A stretch of DNA of 64,000 nucleotides from CBDFGQ01 sp965247295 (GCA_965247295.1 CBDFGQ010000008.1:62001-126000); one strand, 5' to 3'. Positions 1 through 9,762 are shown, numbered from the stretch's first letter. A program made the numbers and translations. The notes: generated by a model not told the origin, from the sequence alone.

Positions 1-333
1 GTCTGTGCGCTGCGGCAAGGCTTCGTCATTGCTGCGAAATCATCATTGCTACGAAAGTACCCGCTCAGGGACCGCTCTTCTCCGTGGATGGAGAGGAACG
101 AGAGCGTGTGCGGACCTGGCGGATGGGCAAGGGGAAAGTACCCCCATCCTAGCCTTCCCCCATTGAGGGGGAAGGGACTCGGTGGACCTTCGCTCTCTTG
201 GTGGCAGAGGCTTGAGAATAGGAGAAATCATAACCATCCTGCCCGTTCGGCTGATCTCATGGCAAAGTACCATCCTATAGAGGAGGGAGGTGCTGGGGAG
301 CGACTCCGGTCCAGATAGGGAGCGCGTAATGCC
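1..333. other. gene-free left edge with short repeats
   Basis: No convincing gene is visible. The stretch contains two near copies of tcattgctRcgaaa (26-39 and 43-56) and an imperfect direct repeat around aaagtacc...atccta (about 134-151 and 262-277). It also holds one strong hairpin, listed separately. Short reading frames on both strands show no protein-like composition. It lies downstream of the minus-strand NHL gene and may be intergenic repeat material. Confidence 0.5.
153..175. repeat. 9-bp perfect inverted repeat (hairpin)
   Basis: CCTTCCCCC, a 5-nt loop (attga), then GGGGGAAGG. No T-run follows on either strand, so it is not a canonical intrinsic terminator. GC-rich hairpins of this kind occur as dispersed intergenic repeats in many bacterial genomes, and that is the preferred reading. 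Confidence 0.5.
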
Positions 334-1374
334 TTACTGGCTAGGCTGCCCGCTCTTCACGTAGACCTGGATGCGGTAACGACAACTCTCCACGATGAAC
401 AGCCTGCCCTTGGAGTCGACTTTGACCGATGTAGGGCCCCAGATCAGTTTTTCCACGCTGGCCGATTCCTCGCGGAAGTGCTCGGCGTCTGGCGGAAGGT
501 CCAGCTCTGGCTCCATGTCCGCCTTTTGCCGCTCCTCCAGCTCATCCTGGTTGGAGATGAAGTAGTCCTGACCCCACTTGGAGACACCCGATTCTCCCCG
601 CAGCTTGGCCAGGAAACCTCCATCCGGGCCGAGCACCTGTACCCTTTCGTTGCCCCAGTCGGCGACGTAGATGTACCCTTCCCCGTCCACCGCCACTCCC
701 GAAGGCCGGCGGAACTGGCCGTCCCCTTGGCCCCAGCTGCCCCAGGTTGCCAGGTGTTTCCCCTCGGGGTCGAACTTCTGGATTCGGTCATTGCGCCAGT
801 CGGCCACGTACACGTTGTCCGATCGGTCAACCGCTATTCCCCAGGGCATGTAGAGCTCGCCGTCGCCCCTTCCCAGCCATCCCCACCCTCCCAGGTACTC
901 TCCGTCCTTGGTGTACCTCTGAACCCGGTGGTTGAGGCCGTCTGCGACCAGCAGGTTGTCATTCGAATCGAAAGCAATACCGGCGGGGCGGTCGAACTGA
1001 CCGTTGCCACTGCCCTGCACGCCCCACTTGGTAACGAAATGCCCATCCCTGTCGAATATCGAGATTCGGTGGAGGGCTTCGTCGGAAATGTACACGTTAT
1101 CGTCTCGGTCAGTGGCTATGGAAACGGGCCACATCAGCTGGCCGTCGTCAGACCCTCCGATGCCGAAGGTGCCGATGTAGTCTTCCTCCACGCTGCACAC
1201 CGTTACCGACTTGCGCGCCATTTCCTGGTCGCTCTCGTTGCCGCCCCGGTTGATCACGTAAAGGCGCTCGTCGCGACCCAAGGCCACGTCGACCGGGACG
1301 TTAAACCCCCGGCCTTGCCCGACGCCGTAGAACCCGATGGTGTGGCTGTACCGAAACGGTCCTTGGGTGGTCAT
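334..1374 (-). CDS. NHL-repeat beta-propeller protein (copy 1)
   Basis: A 346-residue protein built from about six NHL repeats, seen as recurring blocks such as GQFDRPAGIAFDSNDNLLVA and NDRIQKFDPEGKHLATWG. NHL repeats form a beta-propeller that usually mediates binding; no catalytic motif is visible. The chosen start is the ATG at 1374 (MTTQGPFRY), because the paralog at 19708 begins at the equivalent place; the open frame upstream of it has shadow-like composition. No signal peptide is seen. It follows the DUF1800 gene by 67 bp on the same strand, as in the second copy of the pair, so the two products probably act together. The charged segment near residues 255-290 is longer than in the paralog. 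The function is unknown. Confidence 0.85.
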   Translation of the reverse strand: MTTQGPFRYSHTIGFYGVGQGRGFNVPVDVALGRDERLYVINRGGNESDQEMARKSVTVCSVEEDYIGTFGIGGSDDGQLMWPVSIATDRDDNVYISDEALHRISIFDRDGHFVTKWGVQGSGNGQFDRPAGIAFDSNDNLLVADGLNHRVQRYTKDGEYLGGWGWLGRGDGELYMPWGIAVDRSDNVYVADWRNDRIQKFDPEGKHLATWGSWGQGDGQFRRPSGVAVDGEGYIYVADWGNERVQVLGPDGGFLAKLRGESGVSKWGQDYFISNQDELEERQKADMEPELDLPPDAEHFREESASVEKLIWGPTSVKVDSKGRLFIVESCRYRIQVYVKSGQPSQ

Positions 1375-1441
1375 TTGCGTACTTCCCCTAGTGAGTTGGC
1401 GGCGAAACCCCAGACATGCACCGGGCCGGCCGTCCACCGCC

Positions 1442-2875
1442 TTAGGCCAGCTGGTACTCCCGCGTGGAGACGATGAGCTGCACCATCTCCACGAGCCTTT
1501 CGGCCGAGGAGCGGGCTTCGGCCTCGGACCCGAAGTGGATGTCGCCCGACTCGGAGGCATGGGCCAGTAGCTCCTGCCTGGCGCCCTGCGAGACGCTTAG
1601 CGGGCCTATGAGGTCGAGGCAGCTGTCCACAAGGTGCTCGGGGGATAGGCGGTCGCCCTGCGCCCCAATGCGGTCGATTATGGACCTGACCCCGGGCTTG
1701 TTGACGTCGGCGAACTGATTGACGGCGAAGTTCACCCGGTCCACCAGGCTGCCCGTGGTGATCCACTCCACCCCCGTGTGCCAGCCCTCGACGCTAGGCG
1801 GGTCAAGGAGCAGCTGGCCCATGTTACCCGTGGCGAGGGCCAGCTGAACGTCTTCCACCTCGGGGAACCGGCGGCCCCCCGCCATGCGGGCGGCTCCCAC
1901 CACGAGCTCAGTAGGGCTCTTGACCTTCCTGAAGGCCGCCTCCTTGAAGGTGTCAGAGTTGAAAAGGACCCTCAGCACAGAGCGAATATCGTACTTGTAC
2001 TCAAAGTAGGCGTCCGCCAGGGTAGCGATTGCCTCGGGATCCTGAGGAGGTACCGTCTGCCAGGCGGGTACCTGGGGCTCGTCGGCAACGAAGAAGTTGT
2101 ACAGGTGCCGGCCGATGAAGCGGGCCGTGGCCGGCTGACGGCATACGATGTCTATTATGTCCTCGCCGTTGAAGCTGCCGCTGTGGCCCAGGAACGACTT
2201 CTCACCGTCGTCGTGGTCGTCCTCCCTGTACTGGAACTGCCAGTCGAGTCGGCCGTAGGGCCATACCGAGTCTCGTGATACCCGGGAGGCGTGCAAGGCG
2301 GCGTTCTTGATGGTCCACCCGGTAAAGGCCTGGGAGCACTGCCTCACGTCGTCCTCGGTGTAGTTCCCCACCCCCATTGAGAACAACTCTAGTAGCTCCC
2401 GCCCGTAGTTCTCGTTTACACCCGCCCTGTGGTTGTCCTTGTTGTCCAGCCAGAAGATCATCGCCGGGTCCTTGGACAGCTGCAGCAGCAGGGTATGGTA
2501 GCTTCCCAACCCATAATGGCGGAACATATCCACCTGGTTGAGGATGGCCTTGGGTTGGTTGAGCTTGGTGTAACCGGTGGCGAAGACGCCATGCCAGAAG
2601 AGGGCCAGCTTCTCCTCCAGTGGCCGATTGGTATTGATCATGCGGCATAGCCAGTAGGCCTGGCAGCTTACGTTCGAGAGGAGGTTGTTCTGCCCGACGT
2701 GATAGCGCCTGCTGATATCCTCATCAAGGGCGAGAGGCACGTCCTCGGGGTGAAGTAGCTCCTCTACCGTCGCCTCGTAGCCCTTGGCCAGGTAGCCCTC
2801 CAGCTCGTCGCGAGTGGCGCCGAACCCAGCCCGGCGCATCAGGTGGGCTATTAAGGCGATGCGCTCGGTTGTCAT
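1442..2875 (-). CDS. DUF1800 family protein (copy 1)
   Basis: This 477-residue protein has the DUF1800 signature from its N-terminus: IALIAHLMRRAGFGATRDEL, then LALFWHGVFATG, NENYGRELLELFSMGVGNYT and GWHTGVEWITTG. DUF1800 proteins are widespread and uncharacterised. They usually sit beside DUF1501 genes and often carry a Tat signal, but neither is present here. The start ATG is preceded by an AGGAGGG ribosome-binding site. It is paralogous to the product at 18115 along its whole length and, like it, is followed by an NHL-propeller gene. Family assignment is confident; function is unknown. Confidence 0.88.
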   Translation of the reverse strand: MTTERIALIAHLMRRAGFGATRDELEGYLAKGYEATVEELLHPEDVPLALDEDISRRYHVGQNNLLSNVSCQAYWLCRMINTNRPLEEKLALFWHGVFATGYTKLNQPKAILNQVDMFRHYGLGSYHTLLLQLSKDPAMIFWLDNKDNHRAGVNENYGRELLELFSMGVGNYTEDDVRQCSQAFTGWTIKNAALHASRVSRDSVWPYGRLDWQFQYREDDHDDGEKSFLGHSGSFNGEDIIDIVCRQPATARFIGRHLYNFFVADEPQVPAWQTVPPQDPEAIATLADAYFEYKYDIRSVLRVLFNSDTFKEAAFRKVKSPTELVVGAARMAGGRRFPEVEDVQLALATGNMGQLLLDPPSVEGWHTGVEWITTGSLVDRVNFAVNQFADVNKPGVRSIIDRIGAQGDRLSPEHLVDSCLDLIGPLSVSQGARQELLAHASESGDIHFGSEAEARSSAERLVEMVQLIVSTREYQLA

Positions 2876-3128
2876 GGCGTCCCTCCTGCCTGTCTTTACG
2901 CCCCAACTCTTCCATGGGCCTCGGCTCCTCCACGACAGGAAACCGAGGCATCACACATTATAACCGATAGCCGAGCCCCGCCGCCATTACAGACCTGGAT
3001 TTGCACGGATCAGAAGGTGTGAAAAGCCGCCGCTCGGGGTGTTTCCGGAACGTGGGCAATTCCCGGAGGCCTCCTTTGCCGCTGTGCAGGCGGGTAATTT
3101 GAGGGCGTCGGTGCCTCATTGCTGGGCC

Positions 3129-3965
3129 CTACAGGAATTCGCGCACGGCCTCAAGGTAGCCCTCGGGATTATCCTCAAAGACCATGTGGCCTGCCTTCGC
3201 GACTTCCACCAGTCGGGAGTTGGGTATAACGTCCAGCATCTGCCCGGCCACTTCGGAGGGCAGCAGGTCTGTGTCCGCACCCCGGACGATCAGGACCGGG
3301 CAGGTGATATTCTTAAGCATGGGCCACAGGTCCGGCGGAGAGGGCGCGGTGCGCTGCCGATTCTGCTCGCGGATTGCGATGTCGTAGCGCCACCCCGTCT
3401 TGCCGTTGGGCAGCTCCTTTGTCGCGTACTTGAGACGCCTGCGGAGAACCCGGTCAGAGGCGTAACGGTTCTGCCCGCTCATGTGGGCCACTACAGCCTC
3501 GAAGGATTCGAACTCCTCGGGCACACCCAGTATCTCCCGGTGGATGCGCTCGGCGCCCCGGGGGTCGGAGGCGGGCCCCACGTCCACCACAACCAGCTTT
3601 TGTACCTGTTCGGGATGTCGCGAGGCGTAGACCATGGCATTTCGGCCACCCATGGAGTGGCCCACCAGGACGTAGCTCTCCAGCGCCAGTGCCTTGGAAA
3701 AGCCGGCCAGGTCCGACACGTACGCGTCGGTGGAGTAGTCCTCATCCCCCGCCCAGTCGCTCTCTCCGCGGCCTCGCTGGTCCAGGGCCAGGACGCGGTA
3801 CTCCTGGCACATGGCGGCGGAGAAGTCGTCCCACGAGTGGGCGTGGCCCCGCAGTCCGTGCAGCAGGACCATGGGCCGCCGGTCCGCCGCACCCCATTCC
3901 AGGTAGTGCAGCTTCAGCCTGTTCACGCTGACCGTCTTGTCGTGGGGCTGGACCAAAGTAGCCAC
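3129..3965 (-). CDS. alpha/beta hydrolase
   Basis: A 278-residue alpha/beta-hydrolase-fold enzyme. The oxyanion-hole segment is LHGLRGHAHSWDDF, the nucleophile elbow is VGHSMGGRNAM with the catalytic Ser, the probable acid is the Asp in VRGADTDLL, and the catalytic His is in KAGHMVFEDNP near the C-terminus. It starts at GTG (MATLVQP), with AGGAGG about 8 nt upstream. Substrate cannot be deduced; esterase, lactonase or C-C hydrolase activities all occur in this family. It is cytosolic (no signal peptide) and lies between the DUF1800/NHL pair and a secreted protein gene, all on the minus strand. Confidence 0.88.
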   Translation of the reverse strand: MATLVQPHDKTVSVNRLKLHYLEWGAADRRPMVLLHGLRGHAHSWDDFSAAMCQEYRVLALDQRGRGESDWAGDEDYSTDAYVSDLAGFSKALALESYVLVGHSMGGRNAMVYASRHPEQVQKLVVVDVGPASDPRGAERIHREILGVPEEFESFEAVVAHMSGQNRYASDRVLRRRLKYATKELPNGKTGWRYDIAIREQNRQRTAPSPPDLWPMLKNITCPVLIVRGADTDLLPSEVAGQMLDVIPNSRLVEVAKAGHMVFEDNPEGYLEAVREFL

Positions 3966-4024
3966 GTCGTCACCTCCTGTTCGTCTTTTGCTTTGTGGCT
4001 CACATCTTCAAGACGCAGTTGCTC

Positions 4025-5296
4025 TTAGCGGCCTGTGGGTGGGCCTTCAGGTGAGGCTGATCCTGCCGGCGGAAAGCCGGTAGGGGAGGAGCCATCCGTT
4101 GATGAGGCTTCGCTGGCGCTGGATGCGACTCCGATACCTGCGGCCCACTCTATAGCCTGAAGGAAGAGGTTTAGAGCATCTGGGATAGAGCCGTCCAGTA
4201 AAGACTCAGTCGAATAGCCGCTGTAGGAGGAAAAGTAGCCAGGTGACAGGTAAACCGCCCTGCCCATCCCGTACTCCCATACCGCTACGGCAGGGTTATT
4301 GCCGCCGTCTACCGCCAGGAGGGTAGCCCCTTGCTTTATTGGGCCGTAGTCGCTGAATTGGGGAGGCGTAAAGCTCGAGATTCCATTCGTGACCGGATGG
4401 GAGGTGTCCCCGGTCATCGTAATGAGGCCGCCAAACTGGAGTGATGTCGACGGAGTAACTGGGAGGGTGGCGGCCAGGTCCCCACCGGCAAGTCCCTGCT
4501 TTACTATATTGTCTAAAGCCCAGCCCGTGACTACCACTCCGCCGCCGCTTTGCACCCATTGCTTCAGGGCGGTCTGGAATTCGGCATAATCATTGTCGGA
4601 GGATCCACTTCCGCCGACGATAACGACGTCGTAGTTAGAAAGGTCTGCCGTGGTGGCTATGGCTGAACCGTCCACCACGGCGGCGGTGTGACCGCCGGTC
4701 TGTATTAACACGTCCCGAATCTTGAAGGCGGACTCGGAGGAAGTTTCGCAGTTCTGAGAGCCGGTGTCACACTCGACGGCAATATTCAGGGGCCCCGTCG
4801 GCGCTCCTCCAGTGGTCCTGGCGCTGAAGATGATGGTTGTCGTCTTGCTGCCCGACGTCGGCTGGGGCATGGTTAGCCCGAGCCAGCCGGCCGTCGTGTC
4901 CCCTGACAGCAGAGTGAAGACGTTATGAGGGTCCGCTGCCAGGGATCCAGTGGTGGGGCCAAACACCGGGATTATGCTATCCTGGCCATCGCCCGTTACA
5001 ATCACCTGCACCTCGCTAGCGGAAAGGTTCTTCACCACAACCGGATGGGTGGGCGTCGAGACGCTACCGAAGAAGTCTATGTAGCTGACGCCGAAGTCTA
5101 TCGAGGTCACCACCGTTGTGCCGTCGGCCTCGTATACCTGGATTGCGTCGCCACTTACGAGGATCGTCCAGGTGGCTGTGATGGTCCTCTGAAACAACTG
5201 TTGGGCGGCGACATAGGTTCCACCAACGGCGGCCGCAAGCACGATGAGTGCGGCCACCACTAATAAAGACCTTCTGAGGGTCAGGATGCGCTTCAT
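4025..5296 (-). CDS. secreted protein with glutaminase-like (DUF4350/ThuA-type) domain
   Basis: A 423-residue protein with an N-terminal signal or anchor (MKRILTLRRSLLVVAALIVL). It has a beta-rich middle (about residues 30-205) and a C-terminal alpha/beta region (about 205-390) reading DVLIQTGGHTAAVVDG, YDVVIVGGSG, then WVQSGGGVVVTGW and GRAVYLSPGYF. That pattern resembles the class-I glutaminase-like fold of ThuA/DUF4350 proteins, without a clear catalytic Cys. The end is a Ser/Pro/Gly-rich tail. The ATG at 5296 is chosen because ACCTCC (AGGAGGT on the coding strand) precedes it and the signal peptide starts there. It is divergent from the first amidohydrolase gene. Function unknown. Confidence 0.7.
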   Translation of the reverse strand: MKRILTLRRSLLVVAALIVLAAAVGGTYVAAQQLFQRTITATWTILVSGDAIQVYEADGTTVVTSIDFGVSYIDFFGSVSTPTHPVVVKNLSASEVQVIVTGDGQDSIIPVFGPTTGSLAADPHNVFTLLSGDTTAGWLGLTMPQPTSGSKTTTIIFSARTTGGAPTGPLNIAVECDTGSQNCETSSESAFKIRDVLIQTGGHTAAVVDGSAIATTADLSNYDVVIVGGSGSSDNDYAEFQTALKQWVQSGGGVVVTGWALDNIVKQGLAGGDLAATLPVTPSTSLQFGGLITMTGDTSHPVTNGISSFTPPQFSDYGPIKQGATLLAVDGGNNPAVAVWEYGMGRAVYLSPGYFSSYSGYSTESLLDGSIPDALNLFLQAIEWAAGIGVASSASEASSTDGSSPTGFPPAGSASPEGPPTGR

Positions 5297-5440
5297 TCCT
5301 ACCTCCTCGCCTCGCGGTCTCAGCCACCGCCCAGCCGCTCCCACTGCTCAGCCAGGCACGAATTCGCTGCTAGAGTAGCCGTGACGTGGAAGCCGTGGGC
5401 ACATGCTAGCATGTCCCAACACCCACCACAATCGGGCCGT

Positions 5441-5469
5441 TTGACATGAGTGCGGCAGGGGGGTACCCT
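5441..5469 (+). promoter_or_regulatory. sigma70-type promoter for amidohydrolase 1
   Basis: Consensus -35 TTGACA (5441-5446), a 17-bp spacer and TACCCT (5464-5469, 3 of 6 matches to TATAAT), 47 bp before the ATG at 5517. The -35 is perfect and the -10 weak. Confidence 0.5.
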
Positions 5470-5516
5470 AACCGTGTTCTCGGCGACGAGGATGAGCTGC
5501 TGGAGAGGAGAGTGCA

Positions 5517-7067
5517 ATGGCTTCGTCGTTGGTGCGTGGTAAATACGTCATTTGCAAGATCACGGGCCCCAACTCGGCGGATGTAGTGTCCGATGGGGCG
5601 GTTTACCAGAGGGACGGGGAGATCGTTGAGGTCGGAGGTTACGACGATCTGAAGGCCAGGCACCCCGATGTGGAGGTGATCGGCTCTTCCAGGTACGTGG
5701 TCATGCCCGGGCTGGTCAACGACCATTTTCACGTGGGCCTGACCCCCTTTCAGCTTGGTGCGCCGGACCTACCATTGGAGATGTGGGGCCTGGCAACAAT
5801 GGGCAGGGTGTATAGCAGGCAGGTGGACCCCTATCTGGACCAGATATACGGCGCCGTCCAGATGATCGAGTCGGGGACTACCACAGTCCAGGCGATCCAC
5901 GGTGCAGCGCGGGGCGCCCCGCCCATGAACCCGGATACGGCGGACAGGGCAATCAAGGCTTTCCAAGAGTCGGGTATGCGGGTATCCTACTGTCCCGTCG
6001 TAGCCGACCAGAACTCCCTCGTCTCCCTGGGCACCGAGGCTGGGTTCGCGGCGACCCTGCCCGGAGAGCTGGCGGAGCGTTTTTCCTCGTTCATGGCCCG
6101 GGGGTATCGGCCCATCGAGGAGTCGATGGCGGGATTCGACGAGATTCATGCGAGGTGGGGAAACCGCGATGAGCGGGTTCGGCTGACTCTGGCGCCCAGC
6201 AACGTGCACCGCTGCTCCGATGCCCTCCTGGTTGCCTGCAAGGAGATGGCTACCAAGTACAATTTAGGCATTCACATCCACCTCCAGGAAAGCGTCTACC
6301 AGAAGCTGGAGGGGCTGCGTGTTTGGAACAAGACCCCCTTGCAGCACCTCCACGACCTGGGCTTTTTGGGGTCCGACATAGTGTGCGGCCACAGCGTCTG
6401 GGTGACCGATGAGGACATCGAGCTGATGGCGGCGACGGGGACCAACGTCTGCCACAACGCCAGCTCGAATCTGAGGCTTAAGAGTGGTATCGCCCCGGTG
6501 GGGCCGCTGCTCAAGAAGGGAATCAGGATAGCCATAGGTAGCGACGAGGCGGGGCTGAACGACGACAAGGACCTGTTCCAGGAGATGCGGCTGGTGCTGA
6601 AGATACACCGAGTGCCCGGCGTGGAGAACGTGCCGCCCACGTCCTACCAGGTGTTTCAGATGGCCACGGAGAACGGGGCCTATGCCAGCTGGTTCGGGGA
6701 CCGGGTGGGTACGCTGGAGCCCGGGAAGCGTGCGGACATAGTGCTGATGGACCTGAGAAACATAGAGGAGCCGTACCTGGACCCCGAGGTTTCCGTGGTG
6801 GACGCGGTGGTGCACCGTGGGCGGAGCCTGGACGTGGACACGGTTCTGGTGGATGGCGAGGTGGTGATGAGGGATAGGAAGCTGACCAAGGTCGACAAGG
6901 AGGCCCTCTTCAAGGAGCTTAAAGAGGTCCTCAGCCGTCCTCCCTCCGCCCACCGAGTTGAGACGCGGGACATGGCGGAGCAGCTGGAGCCCTACCTGAG
7001 GCGCTTCTACGAAGGCACGATCCCCGCGGGCATGACGCCCCATTCGGTCTATAACGCCAGGTCCTGA
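5517..7067 (+). CDS. TrzA/AtzA-type amidohydrolase (paralog 1)
   Basis: A 516-residue metal-dependent hydrolase of the amidohydrolase superfamily, subtype of chlorohydrolases and aminohydrolases such as AtzA, TrzN and MTA/SAH deaminase. Visible ligands are H70 and H72 (NDHFHVG), H255 and the acid E258 (HIHLQES), H292 (CGHSVWVTDED) and D343 (IGSDEAGLNDDKD). The first 60 residues and the C-terminus form the usual small beta domain (RADIVLMDL, VLVDGEVVMRD). There is no signal peptide, so it acts in the cytosol. It probably hydrolyses or deaminates a ring or amide substrate, but the exact substrate is not readable. Parts of its 3' half are nearly identical in DNA to paralogs 3 and 4, which suggests gene conversion. 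Confidence 0.9.
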   Translation: MASSLVRGKYVICKITGPNSADVVSDGAVYQRDGEIVEVGGYDDLKARHPDVEVIGSSRYVVMPGLVNDHFHVGLTPFQLGAPDLPLEMWGLATMGRVYSRQVDPYLDQIYGAVQMIESGTTTVQAIHGAARGAPPMNPDTADRAIKAFQESGMRVSYCPVVADQNSLVSLGTEAGFAATLPGELAERFSSFMARGYRPIEESMAGFDEIHARWGNRDERVRLTLAPSNVHRCSDALLVACKEMATKYNLGIHIHLQESVYQKLEGLRVWNKTPLQHLHDLGFLGSDIVCGHSVWVTDEDIELMAATGTNVCHNASSNLRLKSGIAPVGPLLKKGIRIAIGSDEAGLNDDKDLFQEMRLVLKIHRVPGVENVPPTSYQVFQMATENGAYASWFGDRVGTLEPGKRADIVLMDLRNIEEPYLDPEVSVVDAVVHRGRSLDVDTVLVDGEVVMRDRKLTKVDKEALFKELKEVLSRPPSAHRVETRDMAEQLEPYLRRFYEGTIPAGMTPHSVYNARS

Positions 7068-7145
7068 ACCAGTGAAATGACCCTTCCACCAGACCCTGTG
7101 GTTACGTTAACGTCATGAAGCCGGATCGTAGCCGGGGGAGGTGCA

Positions 7146-7853
7146 GTGACTACAGAGATCGGCGTCAAATATACGACGATGATTCGCGACTTGCCTCGGA
7201 GCGAGCGTCCGAGAGAACGGTTGCTGGAATACGGTCCAAGCTATCTGAGCAACGCCGAGCTCATCGCCATCCTCCTTCGCACTGGAGTGGCGGGAGAGAA
7301 CGTCCTCAATCTGGCCGTGCGGCTCCTTTCGCAGTTCCAGGGGTTGCCTGGTCTCGCCCGTGCCGCATCTGCCGAGCTGTGTTCCCTTAAGGGCATCAGC
7401 GGGGCTAAGGCTGCCCAGCTTCTGGCCGCCTTTGAGCTAGGACGACGGCAGGTGTCCCTACAGCCCGAAGATGGGACGACAATCACCTGTCCTCAAGACG
7501 TAGCCAACCTACTGGGCGCGGAGATGGCTCTCCTGGACCAGGAGCATCTGCGCGTGTTGCATCTGGATACTAAGAACCATGTGACGCGGGTCAACGAGAT
7601 CTATGTAGGTAACGTGAACTCCTCGGTGGTCCGTGCCGCGGAGGTATTCAGGCCCGCCATTCGCGACAACTCGGTGGCGATAATCGTCGTGCATAACCAT
7701 CCCTCCGGCGACCCCATGCCTAGCCGCGAGGACATTGACATAACATCGCAGCTGAAGGGCTCCGGCGAGCTCCTGGGAGTTGAGCTGCTGGACCATATCA
7801 TTCTGGCGGGTCAGCGGCACGTGAGCCTGAAAGAACGAGGCCTGGGTTTTTAG
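7146..7853 (+). CDS. radC: RadC family JAB-domain protein
   Basis: A 235-residue RadC (UPF0758/MPN-JAB) protein. The N-terminal region (RERLLEYGPSYLSNAELIAI) holds the helix-hairpin-helix-like segment. The C-terminal JAB domain has its metal motif in VVHNHPSGDPMPSREDID (HxHx7Sx2D). The start is GTG at 7146 after a GGGGGAGG site. RadC was named for DNA repair, but its biochemical role is unsettled. It sits between two amidohydrolase paralogs with no obvious functional link and may mark an insertion boundary in the array. Confidence 0.92.
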   Translation: MTTEIGVKYTTMIRDLPRSERPRERLLEYGPSYLSNAELIAILLRTGVAGENVLNLAVRLLSQFQGLPGLARAASAELCSLKGISGAKAAQLLAAFELGRRQVSLQPEDGTTITCPQDVANLLGAEMALLDQEHLRVLHLDTKNHVTRVNEIYVGNVNSSVVRAAEVFRPAIRDNSVAIIVVHNHPSGDPMPSREDIDITSQLKGSGELLGVELLDHIILAGQRHVSLKERGLGF

Positions 7854-7964
7854 GGACGTTACACGACCGCTCCATATGATATTCACTTAATGAATAATAA
7901 ATAACGGATAATGTAAAGCTGCCCTCTGTCGTCTGGGCCTGGACAACGATAGCGGAGGAGAGAG

Positions 7965-9515
7965 ATGAGCTCAAGTCTGATCAGGGGAAAGTACCTCATA
8001 TGCAAAATAACCGGCCCCGACTCTGCGGAGGTGGTCTACGATGGCGCCGTGTACCAGCGGGACGGGGAGATTATGGAGATCGGCAAGTACGAGGACCTGA
8101 GGGCGCTGCACCCTGACGAGGAGGTTATAGGCTCCTCAAACCACTTGGTGATGCCTGGGCTGGTTAACGACCACTTCCATGTCGGCCTTTCGCCCTTCCA
8201 GATGGGGGCTCCCGATCTTCCCCTGGAGCTGTGGGGACTCCACCTCATGGGTGCCAGGCGCGTGGACCCCTACCTGGACCAGCTCTACGGGGCGGTGCAG
8301 ATGATCGAGTCGGGGACAACCACCGTGCAGGCCATACACGCAGGCGGGCGAGGGCTGGAGCCCCTGACCACGGAGGTAGCCGACAAAGTGGTGAAGGCGT
8401 ACATGGACTCGGGGATGCGCGTCTCCTACGCCCCCATCTCGGTCAACAAGAACTCGCTGGTGGCCGGTGCTGGCGGTGGGGAGGATGATTTCATCGCCCA
8501 GCTGCCCGAAGAGCTGGCCCGGAGAATGGGCACCTTCATGGCACGAAAGTACGAGCCCCTGGAAGAGACTTTGGGCAAGCTTGAGGATATTTCCGCCAAG
8601 TACGGCAACAACCGCTACGAGCGGGTTCGAGTCATCATGGCACCCAGCAATGTCACCAGGTGCACCGACGACCTTCTGGAGGCCTACAAGCGTATGGCCA
8701 CACGGTACAACACGGGCATTCACATTAACATCACGGAAACGGTGTATCAGAAGCTCTACGGGCTCCACACGTGGGGTGTGACCCCCCTCCAGCACCTCCA
8801 GGACCTGGGCTTCCTCGGCCCGGAGGTGACATGCGGCCACAGCGTTTGGGTGACCGATGAGGACATAGAGCTGATGGCGGCGACAGGCGTAACCGTCTGC
8901 ACCAACACCAGCTCGAACATTCGGATCAAGAGCGGAATCGCCCCGATAAGCGGGATTTTGGCCCGTGGCATCCCCATTGCGATGGGCAGCGACGAGGCCG
9001 GGCTAAACGATGACAAGGACCTGCTTCAAGAGATGCGGCTGGTGCTGAAGCTGCACCGCGTCCCCGGCGTGGAGAATGTCCCCCCTACGGCGCACCAGGT
9101 GTTTCAGATGGCCACGGTCAACGGTGCCCGCGCCAGCATGTTCGGTGACCGCATCGGCGCACTCGAACGGGGCAAGAGGGCGGACATAGTGCTGATGAAC
9201 TTGAGAAACATCGAGGAACCCTACCTGGACCCCGAGGTGTCCATGGTAGACGCCCTGGTGCACCGGGGGCGAAGTATTGACGTCGATACCGTCATAGTCG
9301 ACGGCGAGGTGCTGATGCGGGACAGGAAGCTCACGCGGATCGACAAGGAGGGCCTGTTCAAGGAGCTGAGGGAGGCACTGGACCGCCCTCTGGAGCCCGA
9401 TGAGTTGGAACGGCGGTCCTTGAACAGAGACGTTGCACCGCACTTGAGTCGCTATCTAGAGGGCACCATGCCCGCGGACGTCACTCCACATACCATTTAC
9501 AACGCCCGGACGTAA
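7965..9515 (+). CDS. TrzA/AtzA-type amidohydrolase (paralog 2)
   Basis: A 516-residue paralog of the enzyme at 5517 with the same layout: HxH in NDHFHVG (residues 70/72), CGHSVWVTDED and GSDEAGLNDDKD. The HIHLQES segment is changed to HINITET, so the His expected at 255 is Asn while the following Glu is kept. In this superfamily that His is a metal or catalytic ligand, so chemistry may be altered or lost. It is the most divergent of the four copies at the DNA level. It is followed by a solute-binding lipoprotein gene (9834), so it probably handles the imported ligand. The ATG has a GGAGGAGAG site; there is no signal peptide. Confidence 0.88.
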   Translation: MSSSLIRGKYLICKITGPDSAEVVYDGAVYQRDGEIMEIGKYEDLRALHPDEEVIGSSNHLVMPGLVNDHFHVGLSPFQMGAPDLPLELWGLHLMGARRVDPYLDQLYGAVQMIESGTTTVQAIHAGGRGLEPLTTEVADKVVKAYMDSGMRVSYAPISVNKNSLVAGAGGGEDDFIAQLPEELARRMGTFMARKYEPLEETLGKLEDISAKYGNNRYERVRVIMAPSNVTRCTDDLLEAYKRMATRYNTGIHINITETVYQKLYGLHTWGVTPLQHLQDLGFLGPEVTCGHSVWVTDEDIELMAATGVTVCTNTSSNIRIKSGIAPISGILARGIPIAMGSDEAGLNDDKDLLQEMRLVLKLHRVPGVENVPPTAHQVFQMATVNGARASMFGDRIGALERGKRADIVLMNLRNIEEPYLDPEVSMVDALVHRGRSIDVDTVIVDGEVLMRDRKLTRIDKEGLFKELREALDRPLEPDELERRSLNRDVAPHLSRYLEGTMPADVTPHTIYNART

Positions 9516-9762
9516 CGGGCTTACGATAAACAAGAAGTGCAGAGGGGTGATTCCCATCTGCCGGGATTCTGAGATGTCCCTCAAATATAAATTGCCCATC
9601 CTGGCGAAGAGGAGTCCAAGGCCGATGATACCTCGCTCATCGAAAATCTGGGGTTAGTCGTAGGGGATGGTAGGAGGGGTTCTCGGTACCCTGCTACCCG
9701 GTATCCGAGCGGTGTGATGTCGAGTAACTCGAACCTGGCAATGGTGTTCCCGTCGGGACATG

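Noticed and set aside
478..1476. 332-codon plus-strand frame over the NHL gene
   Set aside because: Shadow of the minus-strand propeller gene, with no recognisable motif and no ribosome-binding site.
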